Below, piece by piece: positions 51,090 to 61,349 of a stretch of DNA of 64,000 nt (position 1 is its first letter; every line of letters begins with the position of its first letter). Origin of the DNA: Sinotaia quadrata (taxonomy: Eukaryota > Mollusca > Gastropoda > Architaenioglossa > Viviparidae); NCBI GenBank assembly GCA_028829895.1, contig CM054180.1, positions 113,219,135 through 113,283,134 of the forward strand. Direction: 5' to 3'. A program made the translations under genes and the position numbers. Under the pieces are notes generated by a model, which saw nothing but the letters and a program-made list of their open reading frames with translations, searched no databases and was not told the DNA's origin.

Positions 51090-51804
51090 ATTCCGAAATA
51101 CCACCCCTGGAGATCCTGTATGTAGACCGGGACAGTTGCACCACGAAGAAAAGTCCGGCCTTGGCGTCTTGGCCAGATTTGCACGTGCGTCTGGACATTT
51201 GGCACTTCATGAGGCGGATTGCAAGCGGCTGCACCACCGATGCCCACCCGCTATACCAGTCCTTCACGGGGAGGGTGTCGGAGTGCATTTTTCAGTGGGA
51301 GAAAGAGGACGTGAACCGTCTCATGGAGGCCAAACGTCGTGAGATGGTGGCCTCACACATCCCTAACCCTTCGGACAGTGACGTCAGGCACAACATTACC
51401 CACCTGGAACTGACTCGTCACGCGCGGGGTGGACATGACTACCCAGGCTGCTTTACAGGCTGCTTGAGGCGTACGGCGGAGATGCAGGGCAAGACACCTT
51501 AGGGGTTCCTCTCTTGGATCCTGAGAGGATGGCAGCCATCTGGCAATCACAGAAGCGCCACATACCCTGCATACAAGACCCAGCCGGCATACCGCTGTAC
51601 ACCAAGACAGGCTGCATTGTCAGAAAGCTTGCTCATACTCATACTTGTGCACATGCTCGTCCAGTTCCACAGTGTACATGCACACCGTCATGTGCTCCAC
51701 CTTTACCAGCAGCACATTTCATTCAGCCCCATGCTGTTCCTTTTTCTTCCTCTTCCTCTTCGTCTCCTGCATCTCCTCAGGTTGACTTGCAGGAATTAAA
51801 AAAG
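51090..51804 (+). CDS. c2 exon 6: transposase-like core, damaged
   Basis: The open frame gives PPLEILYVDRDSCTT, WPDLHVRLDIWHFMRRIASG, TTDAHPLYQSF and CIFQWEKEDV. Around 51,424-51,475 two phase changes follow, and the frame resumes as LLEAYGGDAGQDTLGVPLLD, IWQSQKRHIPCIQDP and YTKTG before a His/Pro/Ser-rich linker to the donor at 51,805. In relatives as I remember them, about 50 residues (a TNVGNE region) precede VDRD and a long segment follows YTKTG; both are absent here. The core is therefore incomplete and could not make a normal protein. Confidence 0.6.
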
Positions 51805-51833
51805 GTAATCATATTATTCACCCATGTGTGTCT

Positions 51834-51835
<2 letters not shown>

Positions 51836-51875
<40 letters not shown>
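51836..51875 (+). repeat. (TA)20 microsatellite in intron 6
   Basis: Twenty TA units followed by a short CA run, inside the intron between 51,805 and 52,000. Such tracts can extrude as cruciforms. Confidence 0.9.
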
Positions 51876-51887
<12 letters not shown>

Positions 51888-52000
51888 GTATATGCTGCAC
51901 AGTACATTATTGTAATGTTTATGTAATTATACACTTTAGTCTGCTCTTTTTAAATTGTTTCCATTTAATATTTTTGTGTCTTTGTGTTTCTCCTTGCAAG

Positions 52001-52678
52001 AAACAGGGGGGCCTGACAGCGTGCCTGGTTTTGACAAGGTGGACGCCTTGGCACAGTATCTGGTGTCGCTGAAGGACCAGAGCAGTCCTTTAGATAACCA
52101 GCAGGCGGACCACATTATACACTTGTGGAACAATCTTCAAGCCTGTGATAAAGCGCCGACTGTATTTGCTGAGAGGTTCCGGCCAGTAAATACAGGCGGG
52201 CGATTCAGGGCTCCAAAATCCAGCAAAATAAACGCAGGAGTGCTAAGCACTAAGAGGCATGTACAGTGTCCTCTATTTATACATGTTTACACTGTTACAT
52301 GGTGGTGTATTTTTATTTTCACTTTAACAAGAGTCATGTTTTGGTGTGTACTTGTTTTGGTGATTTCTGTTTTGTTATTCTTATTAAGTGAGATCTTAAC
52401 CTATTTTCATTTTAACCTTGTTCTTGCAGGTGTTTCATAGGCGAGAGTGCAGGACCGGCTCAATGGCCATACTGCAACAGATATGTAGAACATGTGGTTC
52501 TAGAACTGTGCAGTCTGTTTCCATCTCATGTGCGAGCCAAAGGATTGAGAACCTTGCGATGGACCCTGATTGCTTCCGCCTACAAAAGGATCAGGGAGCT
52601 AGTACTCAGCAATGCCCGTGTCATGTGGAACACCTCAATTCAAATTGTGGAGATTAACCACACCACACTTACACAGTG
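52001..52678 (+). CDS. c2 exons 7-8: PGFDKVDAL domain and conserved 249-nt exon
   Basis: Exon 7 (52,001-52,256) reads TGGPDSVPGFDKVDALAQYL, then IIHLWNNLQACDKAP, and ends GVLSTKR. Exon 8 (52,430-52,678) is 249 nt, reading CFIGESAGPAQWPYCNRYVE through RWTLIASAYKRIRELVL to TTLTQW. It matches the 249-nt exon of c1 in length and phase. The first two bases of exon 7 do not join in phase to exon 6, another sign of damage. The intron between the two exons uses a GC donor. Confidence 0.7.
52257..52429 (+). other. GC-AG intron in c2
   Basis: Donor taagag/gcatgt and acceptor gttcttgcag. Only splicing here joins STKR to CFIGES in frame. The c1 copy has the same gcatgt donor. No nearby gt in the donor region restores the frame. 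Confidence 0.65.
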
Positions 52679-52853
52679 GTGTTTCATTCCATGCTTCACC
52701 TTATTACTTTCTGTCGTTATAACACTATTTTTACTACAATTGCACTTCTGCTGAATTGTTCTTTGTGGAAAAAATCTGCCTTCTCCAAATTTAGCTCTGC
52801 CTATTGTTCCATTCATGTATTAACTTCTCTTTTCTATCATTTTTGTTTTACAG

Positions 52854-53470
52854 GCACAGCAGACGTTCAAAAAGCCAGGAGCAAGCAGTTCTGGTGCAAA
52901 GGCACGCGATCCTTCACAGATAAACACTTTGGTCACACATACACCTACTCTGACTGTGCCAGTCCTGATGTTGCCTAAAGTGCTCCACTCCTACCACGTG
53001 CCCCCAAACACTGCTGGTTTAGGGAAAATCGGGAAAAGCCGCAGGCACGTTGACATTCTGCCACGTCCTCAGGAACCACAGACGATACTGCCAGCTCCTG
53101 GTCCTTCCAGTCTGCAGCAGTTTCAGCTGGCTCCTGGCTTTTTTATTCAAGAGCAATCTAACCCTTTTCTTCCTCGGCCCTCTGTGCCTGCCACCACTCT
53201 GTACTACCGCAAGAGAAGGGCAGAGGAAGAAAAAAAATTAGGAGTCCCACTAAAATATACAAACGCCATGTAGAATTCTACACCTGCAGGCAGTGTGGCC
53301 TGCAACGGAAACCAGAGTCTCATAAGCAGTACTATGGGCACTGGTTTTGCCAGACCTCAGCCACTGTTCCTTATGAGACGTGGTTGAAAGGACTGAAAGA
53401 AAAAGGAATTGGCAGCAGAAAGAAGAAGGAGAAGGAGGAGCAGCAGGATGGACAGGCAGGCCCTCAGTGA
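52854..53470 (+). CDS. c2 last exon: Pro-rich linker and C-terminal Cys motif
   Basis: After the acceptor ttttacag the expected HSRRSKSQEQAVL frame ends at a TAA near 52,922. A -1 phase gives the continuing frame TLTVPVLMLPKVLHSYHVPP, with RPQEPQTILPAP and TTLYYRKRRAEEEKK. The C-terminal motif (KIYKRHVEFYTCRQCG, QYYGHWFCQ, YETWL) is in a further -1 frame, ending at TGA 53,468-53,470 after a Lys/Glu-rich tail. The C-x2-C and C residues may bind zinc. Two phase changes in one exon mean this copy is unlikely to produce the full protein. Confidence 0.6.
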
Positions 53471-55998
53471 ACAATTTATATCCACTCTAAAAATTTATAT
53501 CCACTCTAAAAATTACATTTATGATTCTTGGGACTTCATTGCTCAATTTTATGCTTAACACACTTGGGATGTGCTTCAGAACAATTTATTTCCACTCTAA
53601 AAATTACATTTATGATTCTTGGGACTTCATTGCTCAATTTTGTGCTTAACACACTTGGGATGTGCTTCAGAACAATTTATTTCCACTCTAAAAATTACAT
53701 TTATGATTCAGGGCAATTCATTGCTCAATTTTATGCTTAAGACACTTGGGATGTGCTTCAGAACAATTTATTTCCACTCTAAAAATTACATTTATGATTC
53801 TTGGGACTTCATTGCTCAATTTTATGCTTAACACACTTGGGATGTGCTTCAGAACAATTTATTTCCACTCTAAAAATTACATTTATGATTCAGGGCAATT
53901 CATTGCTCAATTTTGTGCTTAACACACTTGGGATGTGCTTCAGAACAATTTATTTCCACTCTAAAAATTACATTTATGATTCAGGGCAATTCATTGCTCA
54001 ATTTTGTGCTTAAGACACTTGGGATGTGCTTCAAAACAATTTATTTCCACTCTAAAAATTACATTTTTGATTCTTTGGACTTCATTGCTCAATTTTGTGC
54101 TTAAGACACTTGGGATGTGCTTCAGAACAATTTATTTCCACTCTAAAAATTACATTTATGATTCAGGGCAATTCATTGCTCAATTTTATGCTTAAGACAC
54201 TTGGGATGTGCTTCAGAACAATTTATTTCCACTCTAAAAATTACATTTATGATTCATGTGACTTCATTGCTCAATTTTATGCTTAAGACACTTGGGATGT
54301 GCTTCAGAACAATTTATTTCCACTCTAAAAATTACATTTATGATTCATGTGACTTCATTGTTCAATTTTTGCTTAAGACACTTGGGATGTGCTTCAGAAC
54401 AATTTATTTCCACTCTAAAAATTACATTTATGATTCATGTGACTTCATTGCTCAATTTTATGCTTAACACACTTGGGATGTGCTTCAGAACAATTTATTT
54501 CCACTCTAAAAATTACATTTATGATTCAGGGCAATTCATTGCTCAATTTTGTGCTTAAGACACTTGGGATGTGCTTCAGAACAATTTATTTCCACTCTAA
54601 AAATTACATTTATGATTCTTGGGACTTCATTGCTCAATTTTGTGCTTAAGACACTTGGGATGTGCTTCAGAACAAATTATTTCCACTCTAAAAATTACAT
54701 TTATGATTCAGGGCAATTCATTGCTCAATTTTATGCTTAAGACACTTGGGATGTGCTTCAGAACAATTTATTTCCACTCTAAAAATTACATTTATGATTC
54801 TTGGGACTTCATTGCTCAATTTTGTGCTTAAGACACTTGGGATGTGCTTCAGAACAAATTATTTCCACTCTAAAAATTACATTTATGATTCAGGGCAATT
54901 CATTGCTCAATTTTGTGCTTAAGACACTTGGGATGTTCTTCAGAACAATTTATTTCCACTCTAAAAATTACATTTATGATTCATGTGACTTCATTGCTCA
55001 ATTTTATGCTTAAGACACTTGGGATGTGCTTCAGAACAATTTATTTCCACTCTAAAAATTACATTTATGATTCATGTGACTTCATTGTTCAATTTTTGCT
55101 TAAGACACTTGGGATGTGCTTCAGAACAATTTATTTCCACTCTAAAAATTACATTTATGATTCATGTGACTTCATTGCTCAATTTTATGCTTAACACACT
55201 TGGGATGTGCTTCAGAACAATTTATTTCCACTCTAAAAATTACATTTATGATTCAGGGCAATTCATTGCTCAATTTTGTGCTTAAGACACTTGGGATGTG
55301 CTTCAGAACAATTTATTTCCACTCTAAAAATTACATTTATGATTCTTGGGACTTCATTGCTCAATTTTGTGCTTAAGACACTTGGGATGTGCTTCAGAAC
55401 AAATTATTTCCACTCTAAAAATTACATTTATGATTCAGGGCAATTCATTGCTCAATTTTATGCTTAAGACACTTGGGATGTGCTTCAGAACAATTTATTT
55501 CCACTCTAAAAATTACATTTATGATTCAGGGCAATTCATTGCTCAATTTTGTGCTTAAGACACTTGGGATGTTCTTCAGAACAATTTATTTCCACTCTAA
55601 AAATTACATTTATGATTCATGTGACTTCATTGCTCAATTTTATGCTTAAGACACTTGGGATGTGCTTCAGAACAATTTATTTCCACTCTAAAAATTACAT
55701 TTATGATTCATGTGACTTCATTGTTCAATTTTTGCTTAAGACACTTGGGATGTGCTTCAGAACAATTTATTTCCACTCTAAAAATTACATTTATGATTCA
55801 TGTGACTTCATTGCTCAATTTTATGCTTAACACACTTGGGATGTGCTTCAGAACAATTTATTTCCACTCTAAAAATTACATTTATGATTCATGGGACTTC
55901 ATTGTTCAATTTTGTGCTTAAGACACTGGGATGTGCTTCAGAACAATTTATTTCCACTCTAAAAATTACATTTATGATTCATCGGACTTCATTTCTCA
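53471..55998 (+). repeat. 91-bp satellite, about 28 units with higher-order pattern
   Basis: The unit includes aatttatttccactctaaaa, then attacatttatgattc, a variable hexamer region, ttcattgctcaatttt and cacttgggatgtgcttcag. Unit length is 91 bp, sometimes 90. Variants at the variable spot (cttgggactt, cagggcaatt, catgtgactt) recur in blocks. The block around 54,292-54,619 reappears 727 bp later (8 units minus 1 bp), and that at 54,913-55,019 reappears 636 bp later (7 units minus 1 bp). Because 91 is not a multiple of three, all apparent proteins from it shift frame every unit; it is not coding. It starts immediately after the stop of the c2 gene. Confidence 0.95.
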
Positions 55999-56075
55999 AT
56001 TTTCAAAATTATTTTGTGCTTCACTGCTATATATCCAAGGTTATGTCATGTCTGAAGAATATATCACATCCATCA

Positions 56076-56138
56076 ACCCTAATGCTGCCTATCCTATTGA
56101 TAGAAGGTCCCAAGCCCTTGTAAAAGCAGAGGGGGGTT
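56076..56138 (+). repeat. Conserved module, c2
   Basis: The module follows the satellite directly. It differs from locus 1 at only a few positions (tatcctattg) and has the complete G-run and a following aacaaacaggtaattt. Reading NPNAAYPIDRRSQALVKAEG, it keeps the same frame as at other loci. Confidence 0.75.
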
Positions 56139-56196
56139 GCTTAAACAAACAGGTAATTTACTCTATTTTGTGCAAATATTTCTAGTGCACTGTTCA

Positions 56197-56265
56197 ATTC
56201 CAGTAGTGAATTGGTTAACATATTTATAATTTTTAATAGAAAAAAACAGACACACACAAACACAG
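56197..56265 (+). repeat. Decayed tRNA-Val-like unit, c2
   Basis: Only the first part is recognisable (attccagtagtgaattggttaaca). The rest is A-rich and the box B is lost. (CA)n-rich sequence follows to about 56,410. Confidence 0.55.
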
Positions 56266-56375
56266 ACACATAAACAAACACACACCATAATGCACACATT
56301 TATCAACACAAACATGCAAGTTTGATTTCTTTCTTTCATTTCAAGATTAATGCATTCATAAGTTTCTTAATTCAT

Positions 56376-56379
<4 letters not shown>

Positions 56380-56407
<28 letters not shown>
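56380..56407 (+). repeat. (CATA)n/(CA)n microsatellite
   Basis: Short (cata)n followed by (ca)n, in the A-rich tail of c2. Confidence 0.85.
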
Positions 56408-56700
56408 CCATACTACAAACAATTATCAACACAAACAGCACTTTTGATCGATTGATTTATTTATTTAATATGCATCCCTCATTTTCTTAATACACACAAT
56501 TATAAATATAAGTAAGAAAAATATTTAATGATTAAATGCATTCAGTGTAACGTTCTGAAAAAATGTAAATCAAAGTGAAAATACACATAGTTATATATGC
56601 TAAGGAGAGGGTGGATGGAGGCGTTCATGCAACGTAACCCGGTCTGCGGTGGGAGGTTGCCTCCCCTAGACTTCAAACTTGGCAAAAAGTAACTGAGAAG

Positions 56701-57482
56701 AACGTGTACCAATAAAGCGTCATATACTTGTTTCTTTGGGTATATATATGACTGAAGATAAGTTTTATGGCATACAAATGCAAGACTGTGGTAAAATTGG
56801 AAATGAACAGAGAAGATTGTGCTGCCCCTGAAGGAAAACTTTGTTATGACAATTGTGATAGAAGATTTGTGAATGATTTTTTGTACAGATTTCTGATTGT
56901 TTATAATTATTAGAAAATATGAATCATTTACCATTTTTTTCACATATCAAGAATAATATTTGCGTGTTTGTAAACACCATGGAATTGACCAACGTATTTT
57001 TATATTCTTAATATATATGAAATCTGGGTACGATTACTCTTTTTTAACAGTTAACTTTGTGAACAATAACGATTAATAAAACACCAATTTGATTCATCAT
57101 CAATTTCTTTCTTCTTTCCTGTAAGTGTTTTAACTCATAATTAAGTGTGAAATGTAGTTTGAAATTATGAGAATGACATTTGTTGTATATAATACAAAAT
57201 CGGTTGCGTCCCTTATTGTAATTTGGAAAGGCTCGCAAATGTATTAGGGAGTATCCTTTAGCAGTGATTTCCCTTTACAGTCATTCTTTTGTCGTTTATT
57301 GAATAGAAATGATTAAATTGTTTTTGTTCAAAAATACAAACTGCTATTGAAATAGGTACTATGCACATTGTCTCTGCAATAGAACTCTTTAACATTTTCC
57401 TGAGAACAACAATTTTGGAACAGAATTTTAATACATAATAGATAATTTTTATATCAAGTGAACACCTTAAAGTTTCATATAC
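56701..57482 (+). repeat. U6-headed dispersed repeat, copy D (best head)
   Basis: The head (56,789-56,835) reads taaaattggaaatgaacag-agaagatt-gtgct-gcccctgaagg. Compared with U6 it keeps taaaattggaa, ACAGAGA, agatt and gcccctg; the later tatgac and gaagatttgtgaa-T-run resemble the U6 3' half. About 20-25 bp upstream of the likely head start is tatatatatg (56,741-56,750), placed like a U6 TATA box. Bases 56,716-56,755 match the tail of copies A and B, so copies were once joined tail to head. The body continues to about 57,482. Confidence 0.6.
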
Positions 57483-59041
57483 TGCTTACTTTTGTTATTA
57501 ACATTACGGGTATTCTACGTGCTACCCATTTCTATAAACAAATTGCACAGTAATACCACATTCCATGCAGGCTACACACACAATTAAATGGATGTGATCT
57601 GAACAGATATATGACTATCAATACAATATTAAATCTGTAACAGTGCCATTCATAACGAAATGCAATAATCTCAGTATATTTCATGAAATCTAACTGTAAC
57701 TGTGATTGTTAACGGTATATGTCTATATTATGTCAAATATCCGACGTACTAAACAAGGGAAATAATTAAGGTAACCGTAAACATGCTATATTTGATTACT
57801 TCCCATATAATTTTGGCTACATGTTATTTATAGTAGTCGTACCTTGAAGGTAATGTACATATTCCGTATTAACACATCCATATTATCCATGTGCTATTTT
57901 CCAGAAAATTAAGTAGACATAAATGTTTTGCTCCATGTGCTCATATACATGTTCACTTTAATGTTATTAAGATATAAGTAAATAACAAATCTGTAACAAT
58001 ACAAATAAAAAACAATTGCACTAATCTGACTTTATTTATTAACACACACACACACACACACGTTTATTTGTTATTTATATATTAAACTGAAGTCTCATTA
58101 TAGTATGGAAGTTGGAAATAAAGTCGGAGTTAATTAATGCATGCTTTTGATTTTCATTTCTACGTCGTGTGAAATATTTTTGGATCAGTTCTCGAACTCC
58201 GCCGTACAGGCACGTACTAATAGAACTGGTATACAAAGAAAAAAAATATTTAATTTAAACAGCCCTGAGCAGTCACCAAATTATTTATTTACTGTAACAT
58301 TTATTTATATATATTTTGCATATTTAATTATTATAATTATTTGTACATGTATGTGTTTATCTGCATACATACAGATTTTCCATACATGATGTATTTATTT
58401 AATAAATGTTCTATTAATTTAGAAACAGGGTCGTAAAATAAATTGTGAACACATTTTCACATTAAATGATAAAATAGTCCTAGATTTCAATTTTATTACT
58501 TTCTGTTCTTCGTGTTTTACTTTCTTTTCTATATTTTGAAATTTAAAATAAATATAAGTTTTCTGCAAACAGAATGTGTGCATAACTCTCCGAACACGTC
58601 AAATTTAACACACAATTTCACAACCTTCGCAAATAGTATTTTGTATGAGCTATGAGTAATAAACAACTTTAGAAAACATTCATTCTTAAGTTACTTTGTA
58701 CAAGTTGTTGAACTCTTTCTTTATCGCCGTTATTTCTCACCCCCGATAATAGTTTTTAAAAAGTCAGGTAAACGGAGGCGTTTTCCAGCGTTAGTGATTT
58801 TCCCGGAGAGTACAGTTCGCTTTCAGTTTTATATCGATCAGGCAAGTCCAGCCGTCGCTAAGGTTAGGGGTTATCCTATAAACTAATATTGATAATCAGT
58901 GCCTAAATTGGGACGGGGGTCGTAAAAATGAAAACTGGACATGTGACACTGAACTATTTTGTTCTATACTTGCTTCTATGTCTGATGATAATGTACAGAG
59001 TGCACTTTGTATGTATATTAGTATGCATGAATGTGTAGATG
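57483..59041. other. Spacer between copy D and arm 2
   Basis: No gene is recognised. A short (CA)n run lies at 58,044-58,061. The region 58,740-58,930 is less AT-rich but has no feature I can name. Confidence 0.45.
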
Positions 59042-59118
59042 ATTTAATTAATGCCATATACTTTGTAAGAGTAGAATTTGATGTTTATTGCCTCTCAGTT
59101 TCGAAGGTTTCATTGCTA

Positions 59119-59195
59119 TGATTCCAGCCAGGAATTGAACCTGGGTTTTTTGTCATTACAAATGACAAATGTGATAACCACTACACTACTGGAAT
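59119..59195 (-). repeat. tRNA-Val-like unit, E3 inverted copy
   Basis: Mirror of 44,617-44,693, with the same T-stem and box-B-like sequence. No difference from the arm 1 copy was seen. Confidence 0.7.
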
Positions 59196-59305
59196 TGAAC
59201 ATTGCACTTGAAACCATGCTTGAAGCATTGTAGTAGAGTTCTCACATAATGTACTGTATGTTTGAATACCACCCACCCATATGCACACCCCCCCAAACAC
59301 ATACT

Positions 59306-59357
59306 TGCTTTTTCAAGGGCTTGGGACCTTCTATCAATATGATCGGCAGCATTAACT
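59306..59357 (-). repeat. Conserved module, E3 inverted copy
   Basis: Mirror of 44,455-44,506, carrying the same diagnostic changes (gccgatc, cttgaaaaagc). Confidence 0.75.
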
Positions 59358-61349
59358 GATTAAGGTGATGCAGGTGGTTCAATAAAAAATGATATAAAAT
59401 GTATATCAAAGTTAGTAGTTTGGCTTCCAAATTTGATATTGAAGATGTGAAGCAAAAAGTACACCATATTCCAGTCATATACATGTGAGAAGTCACACTA
59501 ACCATACAAAATATAAATTGTCTTATTAAAATATAATTTCAAACAATTCAATTAAAAAATATGTTGTAAGGTGATATTCTGTAATTATATATAAAATTTT
59601 TTAAAAGAACACAACTGAAGCATACATGTAAATAATTCTTCTATCAGCAAAGTATTAGAACTGTAATACATCTATAAAATTTATAAAGTGCTAGAATCAT
59701 TTTGTAAATCTGCAGCGGTCACTGCTGAGGGATTATATCAGTATTCAGAATTGTACTTTCACTAACAATACAAATGATTTGTACTGAGCAACAAACCCCC
59801 AAAATCAAAATTGTTGCAATATGCTTCAACATGTTGCTCCTTTGTTGTAAAGCCATAAAATACAACTTTTAAAAAATCTAAATGTGGCAGGTCTTCTAAA
59901 AAGAAATGCTAAGACACCCCCACCACCAAAAAAGGAGATGGGTTAGAGGGTAATTTCAAGTGTTAATCAATCATTCACTTTACCGAATCATTGTCAAATG
60001 TAATTTTGATACAACACTTTTAGTATAAAGCTTATGTGCAATTTTAGTTCTTTAATAATTTTATTTCAATAAAATAAACAATCTATGCAACTAAATAAGT
60101 AAAAACAAAAATAATTCTGAACCTCTTAAGAACTGCAATAAAATAAAAGTATAATGATTAAAGAGTAAAAACTAATCGGAAAAGCAAACTATAATTAAAA
60201 AACAAATAATAATACTATATGTATTTAGATATTAATTTACTATTAGCAATTTTTATTTTTAATGTTAAAGAGAGCAGGTGTAAATTCCATGTACCTAGAC
60301 TAATTATTACATGTACAATTATTAAACAGATACTAATTTTTAATATAATTATATTACGTTTAATTTGGGTAAAGCCAAGACCCTGAAATTATAATTTCTT
60401 GATTAAGTTTTATCACTAAATGAAATGTGTGTACAAAATGCATTTTTATTGAAAATAAATTCTGCTGAAAACTTCAGTTTGATTGTTATAGTTTGCTGAA
60501 AGTATAGCACTCTTCTTTATTAGTTGACTGTTCCAACCCCCCCAAAAAAAGAAACTAGGGCCTATAGAAAAAATATAGTCATGATCTCAGTAAAGTTTAA
60601 CTTTAGAAGTAAGATATATTATTCATCAAATAATAACACAAGTCTCCAAAAATTGAGCGCGAAATAAATACTACTATTAAACAAAGCTATTTCATATATA
60701 CTTTTTTAATTGGTTTGAAATAGAGTAGGTTGTCGCAAAGAAATAATTAGAAACTATGGAACTCGATGTTGCAATCGTATAGCTGCTAAAATTGGCTTGC
60801 AATTACTAAATAAATTCATACACAAATAAAGAGTTATATTTAATGGAAGCAATATTAAGTGAAATAAGCATGACAAGCGTCAAGATTAATCGCTTTCAAA
60901 GTCTGCTGCAGCTCTAAATTTTCTTACACACATGACGCGGGGCCATTGCTAGAATTTGAAGCACGACATTTTTCGGTTACCTAATGGAAACTCTTTGCAC
61001 TATACCTCATCAAAAGCTATACGAAATTTTAAATACGAGTTTAGTAGAAGAATGCATGCCCTAATCAACACAACTAAACTGATATCATTTGCAAGCACAT
61101 AAAACATACAAATTAGAATGTTTTGAAGGCAAAATAATTTACACTGAAAAAACAAGTACAACTATACATATTTTGTGACTCAATCGTATTCTTAAATATA
61201 TAGTTGATAAGATATTAAAAATATTCATTAACTGACGAAAGGAAACCATTATACACATCTAGATGTTAAGTAAGTGATATAAAGAACACGGTAATGTTTA
61301 TAAACTGTTACAACAAGATTTTAAAGAAAAACAAACAACACTTTTATGA

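Larger units (their letters stand above)
47907..53470 (+). pseudogene. c2: multi-exon DUF6729-type transposase-like gene, broken
   Basis: Proposed exons: 47,907-48,555; 49,707-49,790; 49,909-50,001; 50,107-50,467; 50,590-51,000; 51,090-51,804; 52,001-52,256; 52,430-52,678; 52,854-53,470. From memory, the order of motifs follows the DUF6729 family of fish and invertebrates: FGEYQGQTFLWLLEN, LPDGWR, KLDRIWYNPP, a Cys-rich block, LDSTKK, LYVDRDSC, RLDIWHFMRR, PGFDKVDAL and a C-terminal Cys motif. D in LDSTKK, VDRD and RLDIWH could be catalytic carboxylates of an RNase H-like transposase (inference). Breaks: a frameshift in exon 4 near 50,147; missing segments between 51,000 and 51,090 and after 51,620; frameshifts near 51,424-51,475; one near 52,900; and one near 53,235-53,260. 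Function of intact relatives is not established. Confidence 0.7.
46561..56700 (+). mobile_element. c2: longest DUF6729-type element
   Basis: The limits are inferred. The leader (46.6-47.76 kb) is shared with c1, and the right end near 56.6-56.7 kb (aacgtaacccggt, gttgcctcc) resembles the right end of c1 (12,355-12,390). Inside are a multi-exon gene on the plus strand (47,907-53,470), the 91-bp satellite, the module and a decayed tRNA-like unit. It lies between the two inverted E3 copies and is bracketed by U6-headed repeats C and D. Multiple coding defects suggest it is not autonomous. Whether the leader was its promoter is unknown. Confidence 0.55.

Noticed and set aside
53231..53237. Programmed -1 frameshift at A AAA AAA
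   Set aside because: Not supported: copy c1 lacks the heptamer (A AAG AAA), copy c0 has no frame change, and c2 has other frameshifts. Simple decay is more likely.
53471..55998. Repeat array resembling a CRISPR array
   Set aside because: The whole unit is repeated with no unique spacers, the unit is too long, and the genome is eukaryotic.
53528..56185. Many overlapping 60-95 codon frames reading FISTLKITFMI-like peptides
   Set aside because: They are frame-shifted translations of the 91-bp satellite, whose unit length is not a multiple of three.
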